Of a stretch of DNA of 64,000 nt, positions 28,075 through 37,538 are shown in pieces. Within the stretch, counting starts at the first letter, position 1. Each line of letters opens with the position of its first letter. The notes under the pieces are model-generated. The model did no database searches. It was not told the origin of the DNA and was given only the letters and a program-made list of their open reading frames with translations. The translations under genes and the position numbers were made by a program. The stretch comes from Nocardiopsis coralli. GTDB lineage: Bacteria; Actinomycetota; Actinomycetes; Streptosporangiales; Streptosporangiaceae. The stretch lies in assembly GCF_014892575.1 (NCBI RefSeq), contig NZ_JADBGI010000002.1, positions 248,001 through 312,000 of the forward strand, given 5' to 3'.

Positions 28075-28938
28075 ATGAACCATCCGATCAGCCCCACCGT
28101 GCGACGGCGGAGGCTAGCCCGAGAACTGCGACGACTGCGAGAAGGGCACGGCCTCAAACTCTCCACCGCCGCCAAGGACGCCTCTGTCCCTCAGTCCACG
28201 TTGAGCAACATCGAAGCCGCCGAAGCCCGTCGAATCAAGCCTCGCGACATCGACGCGCTTGCCGACCTATACGGGTCTTCCGATGCTCAACGTGCAGCAC
28301 TTCAGGAGCTGGCTCAGGAGTCGAAGGAGAAGGGATGGTGGTCCAAGTACAAGGACGTGTTCGGCGGCAACGCCCTGCCCGACTTCGAGGTCGAGGCGTC
28401 TATGATCCGCATGTACCAATGTCAGGTCATCCCCGGGCTTCTACAGACCCCTGCCTACGCAGAGGCTGTTTTTCGAGGTGGCGGCGCCTACACGGATGAC
28501 GAAGTACGTCGCAACGTCGACGCACGCATCCAACGCCAGTACACCCTGTCTCGACACAATCCGCTCCACCTGTGGGCCGTGATTGACGAAGCAGCCTTGC
28601 ATCGACGGGTCAGCGATCCATCGGTGATGCGAGAGCAGCTTCAGCATCTGATCAACATGGCGATGCGGCACAACGTGAACATCCAGATCCTGCCGTTCCG
28701 TGCCGGCATGCATGCTGCGCTGTCGGGATCGTTCTTCCTTCTGGACTTTCCCAACGAGCTGGATCCGAGCATCGTCTACACCGAGACCTCGACGGATAGC
28801 CTCTTTGTCCAGGAGAGCGCGTCGGTGCAGCGTTATGTAACGATCTTCTCGAACCTGAACGCGGCCGCACATCGCCCAGCAGAGAGCGTCGGCTTCCTAC
28901 AAGAGACCCTGGAGTCCAGCGAGCAGCATGTCGATTAA
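28075..28938 (+). CDS. XRE-family regulator with DUF5753 domain
   Basis: A 287-residue regulator. The N-terminal XRE helix-turn-helix spans about residues 10-70 (STAAKDASVPQSTLSNIEAAEA); DUF5753 follows, recognised by QVIPGLLQTPAYAEAVFR and the C-terminal segment SGSFFLLDFP...VYTET. Such WhiJ-like proteins usually pair with a DUF397 protein, here the next gene, which overlaps its 3' end by 11 bases. Base composition is slightly lower in GC than neighbours, which may point to transfer. Confidence 0.9.
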   Translation: MNHPISPTVRRRRLARELRRLREGHGLKLSTAAKDASVPQSTLSNIEAAEARRIKPRDIDALADLYGSSDAQRAALQELAQESKEKGWWSKYKDVFGGNALPDFEVEASMIRMYQCQVIPGLLQTPAYAEAVFRGGGAYTDDEVRRNVDARIQRQYTLSRHNPLHLWAVIDEAALHRRVSDPSVMREQLQHLINMAMRHNVNIQILPFRAGMHAALSGSFFLLDFPNELDPSIVYTETSTDSLFVQESASVQRYVTIFSNLNAAAHRPAESVGFLQETLESSEQHVD

Positions 28939-29254
28939 CCACGGACTGTCCTTCTTCAAGTCCAGCTACAGTGGTGACCGCGCCGAGTGCGTCGAGGTCG
29001 CCGCCATCCCCCCGAACTTCCGCAAGAGCAGTTACAGCGGCGTCAACGGCAACTGTGTCGAGGTCGCCCACACCCCCGCCAGCTTCCGCAAGAGCAGCTA
29101 CACAGGTGTGAACAACAACTGCGTCGAGGTCGCCGACCTGCCCTGCGGTGCCGCTGTCCGGGACTCCAAGAACCCGGACGCGGGCCATCTCCCCTTCCCC
29201 GCCTCGGAGTGGACCGCCTTCCTCACCTCGGCCGGCATCGGCCACCGCCCGTAG
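28928..29254 (+). CDS. DUF397 protein with triplicated N-terminal motif
   Basis: A 108-residue DUF397 protein that starts inside the XRE gene. The family's single motif (KSSYSG...CVEVA) appears three times in tandem: FFKSSYSGDRAECVEVA, FRKSSYSGVNGNCVEVA and FRKSSYTGVNNNCVEVA, with a 22-residue period. The normal ending (AVRDSKNPDAGHLPF...WTAFL) follows once. DUF397 proteins act with XRE/DUF5753 regulators, probably by direct binding. Internal duplication would give three copies of the contact surface. Confidence 0.9.
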   Translation: MSINHGLSFFKSSYSGDRAECVEVAAIPPNFRKSSYSGVNGNCVEVAHTPASFRKSSYTGVNNNCVEVADLPCGAAVRDSKNPDAGHLPFPASEWTAFLTSAGIGHRP

Positions 29255-29722
29255 CCCACCAACCACTCCCCCTCTCGGCGCCCCGATCCACACCCCTTGG
29301 GTCGGGGCGCCGACGTGCCGGAACGGCTTCTCCGACCACGGCCGCCCCACGGACCCCATCTCCCCCGGCGCCGTTCCACCCTGCCGCTGTTCCACCCTGC
29401 CGAATTCATGCACGTGCATTTTCAGGTGCATTTCCCGGAATGCCCACCGTGCCACCCCGGACACACACTCCACGCCCTGTCGTTGTAGAATCCCAGACAC
29501 ATACGCAGCAAAAGACCAACGCGACTCCAGGAACCACAAAGAGCCCTGACCAGCACGGTTCCGGACATAACCAGAAACGCCTACGGAGAAGGACGCTACC
29601 CCCACCACTCCACGCGGCAAACATGATCGTGCGCGACACATTCCTCACCAGGAAGCACGTGCATTCCGTGCTATTTTTATGGTGCGCACCCAACCCCCCA
29701 GCCGTGCGCGGAAGGGCCCACG
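29255..29722. other. 468-bp gap, AT-richer in its second half
   Basis: No gene seen. It contains a 12-base palindrome and a related direct repeat (see next entry), then an AT-rich stretch near 29660-29690 that may hold the promoter of the gene at 29723. Confidence 0.3.
29408..29665. repeat. GCACGTGCATT repeat pair
   Basis: ATGCACGTGCAT at 29408-29419 is a perfect palindrome. Its core GCACGTGCATT (29410-29420) recurs at 29655-29665, about 58 bases before the next start codon. These are candidate protein-binding sites. Confidence 0.4.
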
Positions 29723-29992
29723 ATGACACGTCCTTGGGAGGCAGACCCCACCGCCGCCATGTCCCGCCGGCTCGGAAGGTCGCCGAAGGAGCTCGGCAAC
29801 ACCGACAAGGCCAGCGGCTGCCCCGACCTGTGGGAACTCGACAACGGCGACATCGCCGTGATCGGCCGCGACCTGACCGACACCTACAGACGACGGCTCC
29901 CCCACGACGCCGCCATCGCCGAGGACGAGCGGCTGGTCATCATCCCGCGCAATACTCTGATATCAGCGAAAGCAGACATCCCTGATGCTTGA
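29723..29992 (+). CDS. Small hypothetical protein upstream of DUF6879 gene
   Basis: An 89-residue protein with a short folded-looking core (CPDLWELDNGDIAVIGRDLT...DERLVIIPRNTL). Small proteins of this kind commonly precede DUF6879 genes in actinomycetes. It overlaps the next gene by eight bases, so the two are translated together. Function unknown. Confidence 0.7.
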   Translation: MTRPWEADPTAAMSRRLGRSPKELGNTDKASGCPDLWELDNGDIAVIGRDLTDTYRRRLPHDAAIAEDERLVIIPRNTLISAKADIPDA

Positions 29993-30593
29993 CACCGTCG
30001 ACCGCCTTTCGGGTGAACGTCTGCAACTGTCCCCCTACCAGGATGATTTCGACGCCCGACTGTCATCGCTCAGGGACGCCGACGTCTGGAAACTCGAACG
30101 GCAGCAGGATTTCCACCAGCCCGAGAGCGAGAGCTGGATGGCTTTCCGCGAAGGGCGACGGTCGGACTCGCTCCGCATTCTGGAGAAGAGCCGCCCGTCC
30201 CTGCAGAAGGCGTTCGCCGAACTCGCCCGGTCGGGCTGCACGCTCAGGCGGGTCCGCGTCGTGGAACGACCTTTCACGACCTATCTGCTGTGGGAACTGC
30301 ATTCGCTGCACCTACGGGCACAGTGCGGGGAAGACGTACGGATCGTCTCCGCCGACCCCCTCGCGCGGTTCGAGAGCAGCCATCAGGTTCCGGAGCTGGT
30401 GAACTTGGGCGACGAGGTGACGTACAAGATCCTCTACGACCACCGGGGCGTACTCCGGGGCGGGGAACGGTTCACCGACCCCGCCGTCACCACACGGTGC
30501 CGGGCCGAGATCGCCGCCCTGCACGCCGAGGCCGAGCCCCTGCAGGGGTACTTCGCGCGCGAGGTGGGTGGGACGGAAGCCCACCGTGCCTGA
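29985..30593 (+). CDS. DUF6879 family protein
   Basis: A 202-residue protein matching the DUF6879 pattern: FHQPESESWMAFREG-like N-terminus, central RVRVVERPFTTYLLWELHSL, and a late DEVTYKILYDHRG segment. The family is common beside actinobacterial regulators but has no known activity. It overlaps both neighbours, linking the small gene at 29723 and the NB-ARC gene at 30586 into one operon. Confidence 0.75.
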   Translation: MLDTVDRLSGERLQLSPYQDDFDARLSSLRDADVWKLERQQDFHQPESESWMAFREGRRSDSLRILEKSRPSLQKAFAELARSGCTLRRVRVVERPFTTYLLWELHSLHLRAQCGEDVRIVSADPLARFESSHQVPELVNLGDEVTYKILYDHRGVLRGGERFTDPAVTTRCRAEIAALHAEAEPLQGYFAREVGGTEAHRA

Positions 30594-33027
30594 CCACAGA
30601 CACCCCCACCCGGACGAGGACCCCGACGGGGCAGCGTCCGGTCCGCGGACCGGCATGGCGGACGTGTCCGGCCGGGCCGTGCAGGCGCGTGACGTGCAGG
30701 GCGGCGTGCACTTCCACGGGCACGGCCCGGACCCAGGCCGGCCCCCGGTGCCCCGGCAACTCCCCGGTGACGTGCACGGGTTCGTCAACCGGCTGGGCGA
30801 GACGGAGGTACTCAGCGCCCGCCTGCGCGGTGCGGGGGAGGATGCGGGGCCCGAGGCACCGATCCACGTCATCACCGGTACCGCGGGCGTGGGCAAGACC
30901 GCGCTGGCCCTGCATTGGGCGCACCGGGTCCGGGAACACTTCGCCGACGGACAGCTCTACGTGGACCTGCGCGGGTACGGTCCGGGTCCGGTCCTGCCCC
31001 CGGACCAGGTGCTGGACCGGTTCCTGCGCGCGCTGGGGGTCGCGGCCGACACGGTCCCCGCCGACCTCGACAGCCGTGCTGCCCTCTACCGCTCCCTGCT
31101 GGCGGACCGGCGTGCCCTCGTCCTGCTCGACAACGCCTCGTCCGCCGCACAGGTGCGTCCACTGCTGCCCGGCTCCTCCGGGTGCATGGTGCTCATCACG
31201 AGCAGGGACCGCCTCTCCGGCTTGGTCGCCAGGGACGGGGCCCAGCGCCTCACCGTGCGTACCCTGGCCCCCGCCGAGGCCGTGGAACTGCTGGAACACG
31301 TCACCGTGCACGACCGGCCCAAGGACGACCCCGAGGAGATCTCGGAGTTGGCCCGGCTGTGCGCGCAGCTCCCCCTGGCCCTGCGCATCGCCGCCGAACG
31401 TGCGGCGAGCCGGTCCCACATGCCCCTCGGAGAACTCATCCAGGACCTACGCGACGAGTCCGGGCTCTGGGACGCACTGGCCACCGATGACGAGGAGGAG
31501 GCCGACGCGGTCCATTCCGTCTTCGCCTGGTCCTACCGGGCCCTGCCGGAGGAGACCGCGCGCCTGTTCCGCCTGTTGGGGCTGCACCCGGGCCACGACT
31601 TCGACGCTGGGGCTGCGGCCGCTCTGGCCGGTGTCCCGGTCCGCCGGGCACGCAGAATCCTGGACTCCCTCGTGGGTGCGCACCTGGTGGAGCAGTCCGG
31701 GCGCGACCGGTACCGCTTCCACGACCTCCTGCGCTCCTATGCGCTGGACCAAGCGCGTCGCGAGGAGGACCCGGAACAGCACCGCGAAGCGCTCGAGCGC
31801 CTGCTCACCTGGTATTTGCGGACCGCAGACTCCGCAGCCCGAGCGCTGGACTCGCCCCTGCGCCACAGTGGGCCCGGCCCGGAATCGGGCGAAGGTGCAG
31901 GGCAGGGCGTTCCCGGGTTCGCCGGACACTCCGAAGCGGTCCGCTGGTTCGAGACGGAGTCCAAGAACCTGGTCACGATGGCCGAAACCGCCGCGTCGGC
32001 AGGCATGGACCACATCGCCTGGCGCCTGCCCGTAGTCCTGCGGCACGACTTCGTGTACCGGGCTCCGATGAGCGAATGGGTCACCGCCACCCTGCTCGGT
32101 CTGGGCGCTGCACGGCGCGAGCAGGAACAGGCTGCCGAGGCCGACCTGTCGGAGAGCCTGGGGATGGCCTACGTGCAGTCCCACCGGTGGGAGGAGGCCA
32201 AGGCCCACCACCAGCGCGCTCTGCGGTTGCGCCAGGAGGCAGGCGACCGTTTCGGCGAGGCCATGTCGCTCAACGCTCTGGGGCTGGCCCTGCTGCGCGA
32301 GCACCGGCTCGACGAGGCACGGGACCATTTCGAACGGTCCTTGGCCGAGGTCCGGCTCCTGGGAGAGCGGCGCTGGGAGGGGATCGCGCTCGGCAACCTG
32401 GCCGACGCGCTGCTCGATTCGGGGCGCCCGCAGGAGGCGGTGTCGCCGGCCGAAGAGGCCGTCGCGATCCACCGGGAGACCGGCAACAGGATGAGCGAGT
32501 TCGCCTGCCTGGTCTGCGTGGGCGCGGCATGGCGGGAGCTGGGCCGGACCGACCGCGCACTCGAGTGGGCCCAGCGAGCCCTCGATGTCGCCCGCGAACT
32601 GGGCAACTCCGTCAGGGAAGGGTTCGCGCTCCTGGAGCTCGGCCGGGTCCACGTGGATCTCGGGAACTCGGAGGAGGCCCTGGCCTGCTTCCACGAGGCT
32701 GCCGTCCTGCACCGCCGGATCGGCGACCATGCGCGCGAGGCCGAGGCCTTCGAGGGTGCGGGCGTGGCCTACGACGCTCTCCGGCTGCCCGGCGAGGCCG
32801 CCAAATTCTACCTGCAGGCCGTACACGGGTACCGGAAGAAGGGCCTGCGGTGGAAGCTCGCGGTCTGCCTGGACCGGTTGGCGTCGGTGTCGGCCGCGAC
32901 CGGGAACCACGAAGCGGCGCGCGAGAGTCGGCAGGCCGCCCTGGAGGCCCTGGAGGGCTTCACCGATCCGCAGGCCGTGCGCCTGCGCGGGGAGATCCGT
33001 GTGCGCGCGGGAGACAGGGACACGTGA
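30586..33027 (+). CDS. NB-ARC ATPase with TPR repeats (NLR-like)
   Basis: An 813-residue STAND-type ATPase. A short N-terminus carries QARDVQGGVHFHGHG, a segment common in such proteins. The NB-ARC domain follows: Walker A GTAGVGKTALAL near residue 100, Walker B RALVLLDNA, then a sensor motif VLITSRDR. A winged helix (about 300-400) and at least six TPR units fill the C-terminus. Members act as signal-transducing regulators or defence sensors. GTG 30586 is chosen for GGACGGAAG upstream and its overlap with the DUF6879 stop. It faces pglW head-on across a terminator. Confidence 0.85.
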   Translation: MPDHRHPHPDEDPDGAASGPRTGMADVSGRAVQARDVQGGVHFHGHGPDPGRPPVPRQLPGDVHGFVNRLGETEVLSARLRGAGEDAGPEAPIHVITGTAGVGKTALALHWAHRVREHFADGQLYVDLRGYGPGPVLPPDQVLDRFLRALGVAADTVPADLDSRAALYRSLLADRRALVLLDNASSAAQVRPLLPGSSGCMVLITSRDRLSGLVARDGAQRLTVRTLAPAEAVELLEHVTVHDRPKDDPEEISELARLCAQLPLALRIAAERAASRSHMPLGELIQDLRDESGLWDALATDDEEEADAVHSVFAWSYRALPEETARLFRLLGLHPGHDFDAGAAAALAGVPVRRARRILDSLVGAHLVEQSGRDRYRFHDLLRSYALDQARREEDPEQHREALERLLTWYLRTADSAARALDSPLRHSGPGPESGEGAGQGVPGFAGHSEAVRWFETESKNLVTMAETAASAGMDHIAWRLPVVLRHDFVYRAPMSEWVTATLLGLGAARREQEQAAEADLSESLGMAYVQSHRWEEAKAHHQRALRLRQEAGDRFGEAMSLNALGLALLREHRLDEARDHFERSLAEVRLLGERRWEGIALGNLADALLDSGRPQEAVSPAEEAVAIHRETGNRMSEFACLVCVGAAWRELGRTDRALEWAQRALDVARELGNSVREGFALLELGRVHVDLGNSEEALACFHEAAVLHRRIGDHAREAEAFEGAGVAYDALRLPGEAAKFYLQAVHGYRKKGLRWKLAVCLDRLASVSAATGNHEAARESRQAALEALEGFTDPQAVRLRGEIRVRAGDRDT

Positions 33028-33073
33028 CAAACCCGTGTGCACCTGCCTCGGTCACTGTTCGGCCACCGACATA

Positions 33074-33114
33074 CGTGGACGCTGTTCCCCTGCGACCGGG
33101 GGCCAGCGTCCACG
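33074..33114. terminator. Bidirectional terminator between NB-ARC gene and pglW
   Basis: Eleven-base-pair perfect stem (33074-33084 with 33104-33114); the loop itself can pair CCCC with GGGG. It is located between convergent genes. Confidence 0.65.
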
Positions 33115-33120
33115 CAGACC

Positions 33121-36100
33121 TCAGCCCATCAGGAGTGGCTCCGGCGCGGAGAACCCGCGCGGCAGGAGCACCTGTTCGGCATCGGCGATGATGCCCGCAG
33201 GTTCCCCGTCCAACAAAGCCGGGGACTGTGGGCCGCGCATCGGACACAGCAGCCACAGTCCGTGCGGGGACCGACCGGACTCCCGTGCCTCTTCCGCCAG
33301 CCGGCCGAGCAGGGCGCGTCCCTGCTCGTAGCGCGCCAGGGGCGTGGCCCGGTGCAGGAGCACCACACCGTGCCCGTGGTGTGCAGCGGAGCCGGCCTCA
33401 CGCACCCGCTCGCCCACACGCTGCAGGGCCAGTTCCAGCATGGTCTGGAAAGGTCGCGGCCTGGGACGGCTGCTGTCGGCCTGGGTCAGATGGCGCCAGG
33501 TCAGCCCCTTGCCCTTCTCCTGTCGGACCTCGTCCATGGCCTGGACGAACTCGGCCGAGACATCGAAGGGGACGACGCCCGGCATGTTCCCGATCTGCTC
33601 GGCACTGCGCTCGGTGTCGGGGAGCCAGGTCTTCAACGCCCGGTAACCGCCCCGTTCCACCGCACGTCCCAGACGCTCCCACGTCTCCTGGGACACGGCG
33701 TCCACCCTGCCCGGTTCCCGGTGACCGGTGTGGGTGGAGGGCTCATAGGTGGTGAACTCCGGTTCGATGAACCAGCGCACGCTCTCACCCACCACGTCTT
33801 CCCGCAGCTTGTGCGGATGGCGGGCCCGCAGCAGCTCGCGGAGCTGCCCCTCCTGTGGCGTGGGTAGAGCGGGGAACCGCGAGCGGACACGGTCCTGGAT
33901 CTGTTCCGGTTTGATCCCGGGCCGACCCAGATAGCCGACCGCCTGAGTGATGCGCAGCGCCCGATCCAGGTCGAGGTCGTCGGGGTACAGCTCCAGACGC
34001 GGTGTCGCCTCGGCCCGCTCCGACGCTGCCACGGCCGTCCGGACCAAGGCGGTGTCGTTCCAGGGTTCCATGCCCTCGGGGGTGTCCACCGCGCGCAGGG
34101 CATCGCGCACCGTCCCGGGGCCGGGCAAGGAATCGGCGCCACCGAAGTCGACGAGCTGGTCAGCACGGCGGCCCAGAAGCGCGGCATAATCCAGCAGATC
34201 GCTCTCGACGGGCACGGTCGGGTCGTCATCGATCACCTGAGCGGCGATCACCCCGCGGGCGAAACGCCGCACCACGAACCGTTGCTCCTGCCGCTGCGCC
34301 TCGTACTCGACGAGCACACGCACCACGGCCAGGGCGAAGACGGCCCGCTCGTACCCATCCAGGGAGGAACCCCTCATGGCGAGCAGTTCCGAAGCGATCT
34401 GACGGACCTCGCCCACCCGGTTCCCGCGCTCGAGGATGCCCTCGACATCCCCACGCACCGAACCCAGGAGGGAGGCGTTCTTGCTCCAGTGGGTGTGTGC
34501 CTTGTCCAGGCTCCGGTCGACCAGGGCAGTGGTGAGGCCCAGTCTCTCTGCGACCTCCCGCCGGGTGGGCCACCAGTCCGCGTAGCCCTGCTTGCCCTCC
34601 GGCAGGCCGATCAACTCACGTACGACGCCGACCCATTCCCTGTTGTCATCGGTGGTGACCGGGAGGAACTGGCGCAGCACCTGGTCCAGGGACGCGCTGC
34701 GCTTGGTCTCGTCGTCAGCCCCGCTGGGAAGCCTGGCGGGGGTGGGAACGGCGTACTCGGCCACGTCCAGGCGCTTGCGCCAGTAGGTGGCGGCACGGTT
34801 GAGTTCGTTGCGCACGGCCAGCGTCGATCCGCGCATGTGGGTGATGTCCCTGACGGGCCTGCGCAGTAGCTCCCCGACCGTCTCACAGCGCAGGATCCTC
34901 CGGGCCGTGTCCACCGCCAACGGCGTCAGCCCCGCCAGATGCAGCGGGGTGGCCGCTTCGGCGCTCTCCATGTTGCGCCTGAGTGTCTCCTCGTCCTCCT
35001 CCTTGGCCTCTTGGTGGGACGTCGTGTGGAAACATCCCTCCCAGGCCTCACGCATGGCCGAGAGCGAGGCGAACCGTTGCCCGGTGCGCCGGTGCAACGA
35101 CGTGTGGAAGAACCTGCGGAACGCGTCCTCGACCGGACCGGGAAAGGCCTTCAACGCGTCCTTCGACAGGCGCGGGACCGTGACCTCACTATCGAGGAAC
35201 TCGGGGTCGACCCCGTCCTCGTCCCAGACAGGGAGTTCACCCGTGGCCATCTCGTGCAGCGTGACCGCCAGGGCATACCGTTCGGCGAACGCATCGTAGG
35301 GACGGTTCGGCCCCAGGAACGGGTCGAGGTAGCCGCGGGTGCCGGCCGAGGTGTTGCCGACAGGCGTCCGGGAGAGGGAGAAGTCGTAGAGCACCAGGGC
35401 CCGGGCCTTCTTGGGGGTCTGGTGCACCCCCAGGTTGGCGGGTTTGATGTCGCGGTGGAAGACTTCCTCCTCCCGGTCCTCCAGGAACTCCACCGACTCG
35501 AACAGGTGCTGGCCGAAGGTACGCAGCTCACCGGTGGTCAGGGACCCCTGACGCGCCAGGTAGTCGGCCAGGGTTCTCTGGCCGGCGCGCTCCAGGAGCA
35601 GCACGGTGCGCTCCCCCACCTCCTGGATTCCGGGCGTTCCCCCTTCCTCCGCGGACGCGGGGCGCACGATCCGGGGATGGGAACCGACCGCGCGCAGGGT
35701 CTCCGCTTCGGCGCGCAGAGCACGGGCAGCGGACTCCTGATTGAGCGCGACCTTGTAGACCAGTTCACGTCCGGTGCGCTCGTGGTGCATCAACAGGGCA
35801 CGGGCCGTTGCGCCCTTGCCGAGTACCTCACTGACCTTCCACCCCTGGACCACCTGGTCACCACGCCGGGCATTCAGAGGGTCGGTGATGACCTCGGGCA
35901 GGGTGAGGTACTCCTCGACCACGTCGAGGCCGCGCAGGAACGCCGGTACGGTTGCCATCCGTTCGCCCGGGGAGCGCTGGGTCGCCTCGCGCACGAGCGT
36001 GTCCAGCTGGGGGATGATGTCATCGCTGACCGCAGCCGGGGTCAGGCATCCGTGCTCCTGTATGGCCTGGCTCAGCTCCGGGCGATCACGCGCCGGGGGC

Positions 36101-37422
36101 CGACCCGTGAAGATCAGATAGGTGAGCGCACCCAGGCCGAAGAGGTCCTGGGGGGCAGCACGCCCGGTGTAGTCGGGAAATTCAGGTGCCAGGTAACCCG
36201 CGGCCGCCCGCTCGACGTGTGCCGCCAGCGCTCGGCTCCCCAAGGCCTCCTCCAGGTGTGCGGTCGCCCCGCTCGTCTGCCCGGTACGGCCACCGCGCAG
36301 ACGCACGCTCTCCCGGGAGGCCACCTGCCAGTCGGCGATGTGGAGACGGGGATAATTGCCGTCCATCTCCACCCACACGCTGCGGGCGGCCAGGGCCCGG
36401 TGGTAGAGGCGGTTGCGGTGGGCGTGGTTGACCGCCTCGGCGAGCTGGCGCACCATCTCCATCCGAGTGTCGACCTGGAGTTCCGCACCGCGGTCGGCCA
36501 TGAAATGGTCCAACTGCTGCCAGGACTTTCGGTGGGCGAAGGCGATAGCCGGCCCCAGGTCCTTGCCCGACTCCTCGAGGACACCGAAGTATTCGGCCTT
36601 CACGATGCCTTCGTGGGAGATGCCCCCGAGGGACATGTACTCGCGTTTGGCGGCCTTCTCGACAGAGCGCCGCTCGTCCGCGTCGGCGTGCTCCCCGTAG
36701 TGGTAGAGCCGCACCCGGGTCTCGGACCCGAGCCGTGCATGCTCGGCTTCGTAGTCGGTCCAGGTCGGCCCGCTGTCCATCGAACGTTTGGCCAGGTTGT
36801 ACTCCCCCAGTTGCATCGCCCGGTCCATCGGAACGATGCCGATCTTCTCCATGAGTCGGGACACATGTCGGAGAAAGTCAGGATCGACGCGGCGCTTGGG
36901 CGCGCCGAGGAAACGGTCCCAGATGCCGGGCAACCGGGTCTGCTGCTCCTTGCCGTCGCGCCCGAACACATTGACCTGCTGAACCTCGTCGAATTCCGCA
37001 CGCAGCCCCGGGTCCGAGAGGAAGACGCCGGCTTCGATGAAGGGGACGGTGACACGCAGGTTGAGTTGGCCCACTGCCCACTGCAGGCGGCTCTTGAGTT
37101 CCTTGGCCTTCTGGTCGGTCAGGTGCAGGGGGTTGGTGATGGTCCTGCGCCGAAAACGGTCCCCGCCCGAGAAGGTCCATTGGTTACCCCGGTTGACGAC
37201 GTGTCCGGGATGGCTCTTGATCTCGACGAGAAAGGCCCCGGTGGGGGTGACCATGAACAGGTCGCACTCGCGAATGCGCTGGTTGTGGGCCGTGAACGTG
37301 AAGCCCGGCCAAGCACGGTAATGGTTCGATGTGCCGTGTCTGAGGAAGCTCTCCTTGACGTGGTCGAGAGCGGCCTGTTCCCAGGGGAACTCCGAGGGAT
37401 TGTCCCACCACCGGTCCGGCAT
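33121..37422 (-). CDS. pglW: BREX type 2 serine/threonine kinase PglW
   Basis: A 1433-residue protein. The N-terminus is a NERD nuclease-like domain (Asp54, Glu67-x-Lys69 in VEIKS). A degenerate kinase-like domain follows (LYHRALAARSVW near 340, lacking the catalytic Asp), then a complete kinase: glycine loop VLGKGATA near 531, HRDIKPAN with Asp658 and Asn663, and a DFS variant of the DFG motif. The C-terminal half is helical and includes a region with sigma-like helix-turn-helix character (AERLGLTTALVDRSLDKA). PglW is the type 2-specific kinase of the Pgl system. ATG 37422 has AGGGAG upstream; a longer in-frame start would add 27 residues. Confidence 0.93.
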   Translation of the reverse strand: MPDRWWDNPSEFPWEQAALDHVKESFLRHGTSNHYRAWPGFTFTAHNQRIRECDLFMVTPTGAFLVEIKSHPGHVVNRGNQWTFSGGDRFRRRTITNPLHLTDQKAKELKSRLQWAVGQLNLRVTVPFIEAGVFLSDPGLRAEFDEVQQVNVFGRDGKEQQTRLPGIWDRFLGAPKRRVDPDFLRHVSRLMEKIGIVPMDRAMQLGEYNLAKRSMDSGPTWTDYEAEHARLGSETRVRLYHYGEHADADERRSVEKAAKREYMSLGGISHEGIVKAEYFGVLEESGKDLGPAIAFAHRKSWQQLDHFMADRGAELQVDTRMEMVRQLAEAVNHAHRNRLYHRALAARSVWVEMDGNYPRLHIADWQVASRESVRLRGGRTGQTSGATAHLEEALGSRALAAHVERAAAGYLAPEFPDYTGRAAPQDLFGLGALTYLIFTGRPPARDRPELSQAIQEHGCLTPAAVSDDIIPQLDTLVREATQRSPGERMATVPAFLRGLDVVEEYLTLPEVITDPLNARRGDQVVQGWKVSEVLGKGATARALLMHHERTGRELVYKVALNQESAARALRAEAETLRAVGSHPRIVRPASAEEGGTPGIQEVGERTVLLLERAGQRTLADYLARQGSLTTGELRTFGQHLFESVEFLEDREEEVFHRDIKPANLGVHQTPKKARALVLYDFSLSRTPVGNTSAGTRGYLDPFLGPNRPYDAFAERYALAVTLHEMATGELPVWDEDGVDPEFLDSEVTVPRLSKDALKAFPGPVEDAFRRFFHTSLHRRTGQRFASLSAMREAWEGCFHTTSHQEAKEEDEETLRRNMESAEAATPLHLAGLTPLAVDTARRILRCETVGELLRRPVRDITHMRGSTLAVRNELNRAATYWRKRLDVAEYAVPTPARLPSGADDETKRSASLDQVLRQFLPVTTDDNREWVGVVRELIGLPEGKQGYADWWPTRREVAERLGLTTALVDRSLDKAHTHWSKNASLLGSVRGDVEGILERGNRVGEVRQIASELLAMRGSSLDGYERAVFALAVVRVLVEYEAQRQEQRFVVRRFARGVIAAQVIDDDPTVPVESDLLDYAALLGRRADQLVDFGGADSLPGPGTVRDALRAVDTPEGMEPWNDTALVRTAVAASERAEATPRLELYPDDLDLDRALRITQAVGYLGRPGIKPEQIQDRVRSRFPALPTPQEGQLRELLRARHPHKLREDVVGESVRWFIEPEFTTYEPSTHTGHREPGRVDAVSQETWERLGRAVERGGYRALKTWLPDTERSAEQIGNMPGVVPFDVSAEFVQAMDEVRQEKGKGLTWRHLTQADSSRPRPRPFQTMLELALQRVGERVREAGSAAHHGHGVVLLHRATPLARYEQGRALLGRLAEEARESGRSPHGLWLLCPMRGPQSPALLDGEPAGIIADAEQVLLPRGFSAPEPLLMG

Positions 37423-37538
37423 CCGAGTGCTCCCTGTCCAGTTCTGTGTCGCATGAGGGCTCATCCAGGATAGAAGAGCGGATCTGCACCCAGTGAGCGG
37501 CAAGGGCGAGCGGCTGCGGGCCGGGCGCGAGTCCGGTC

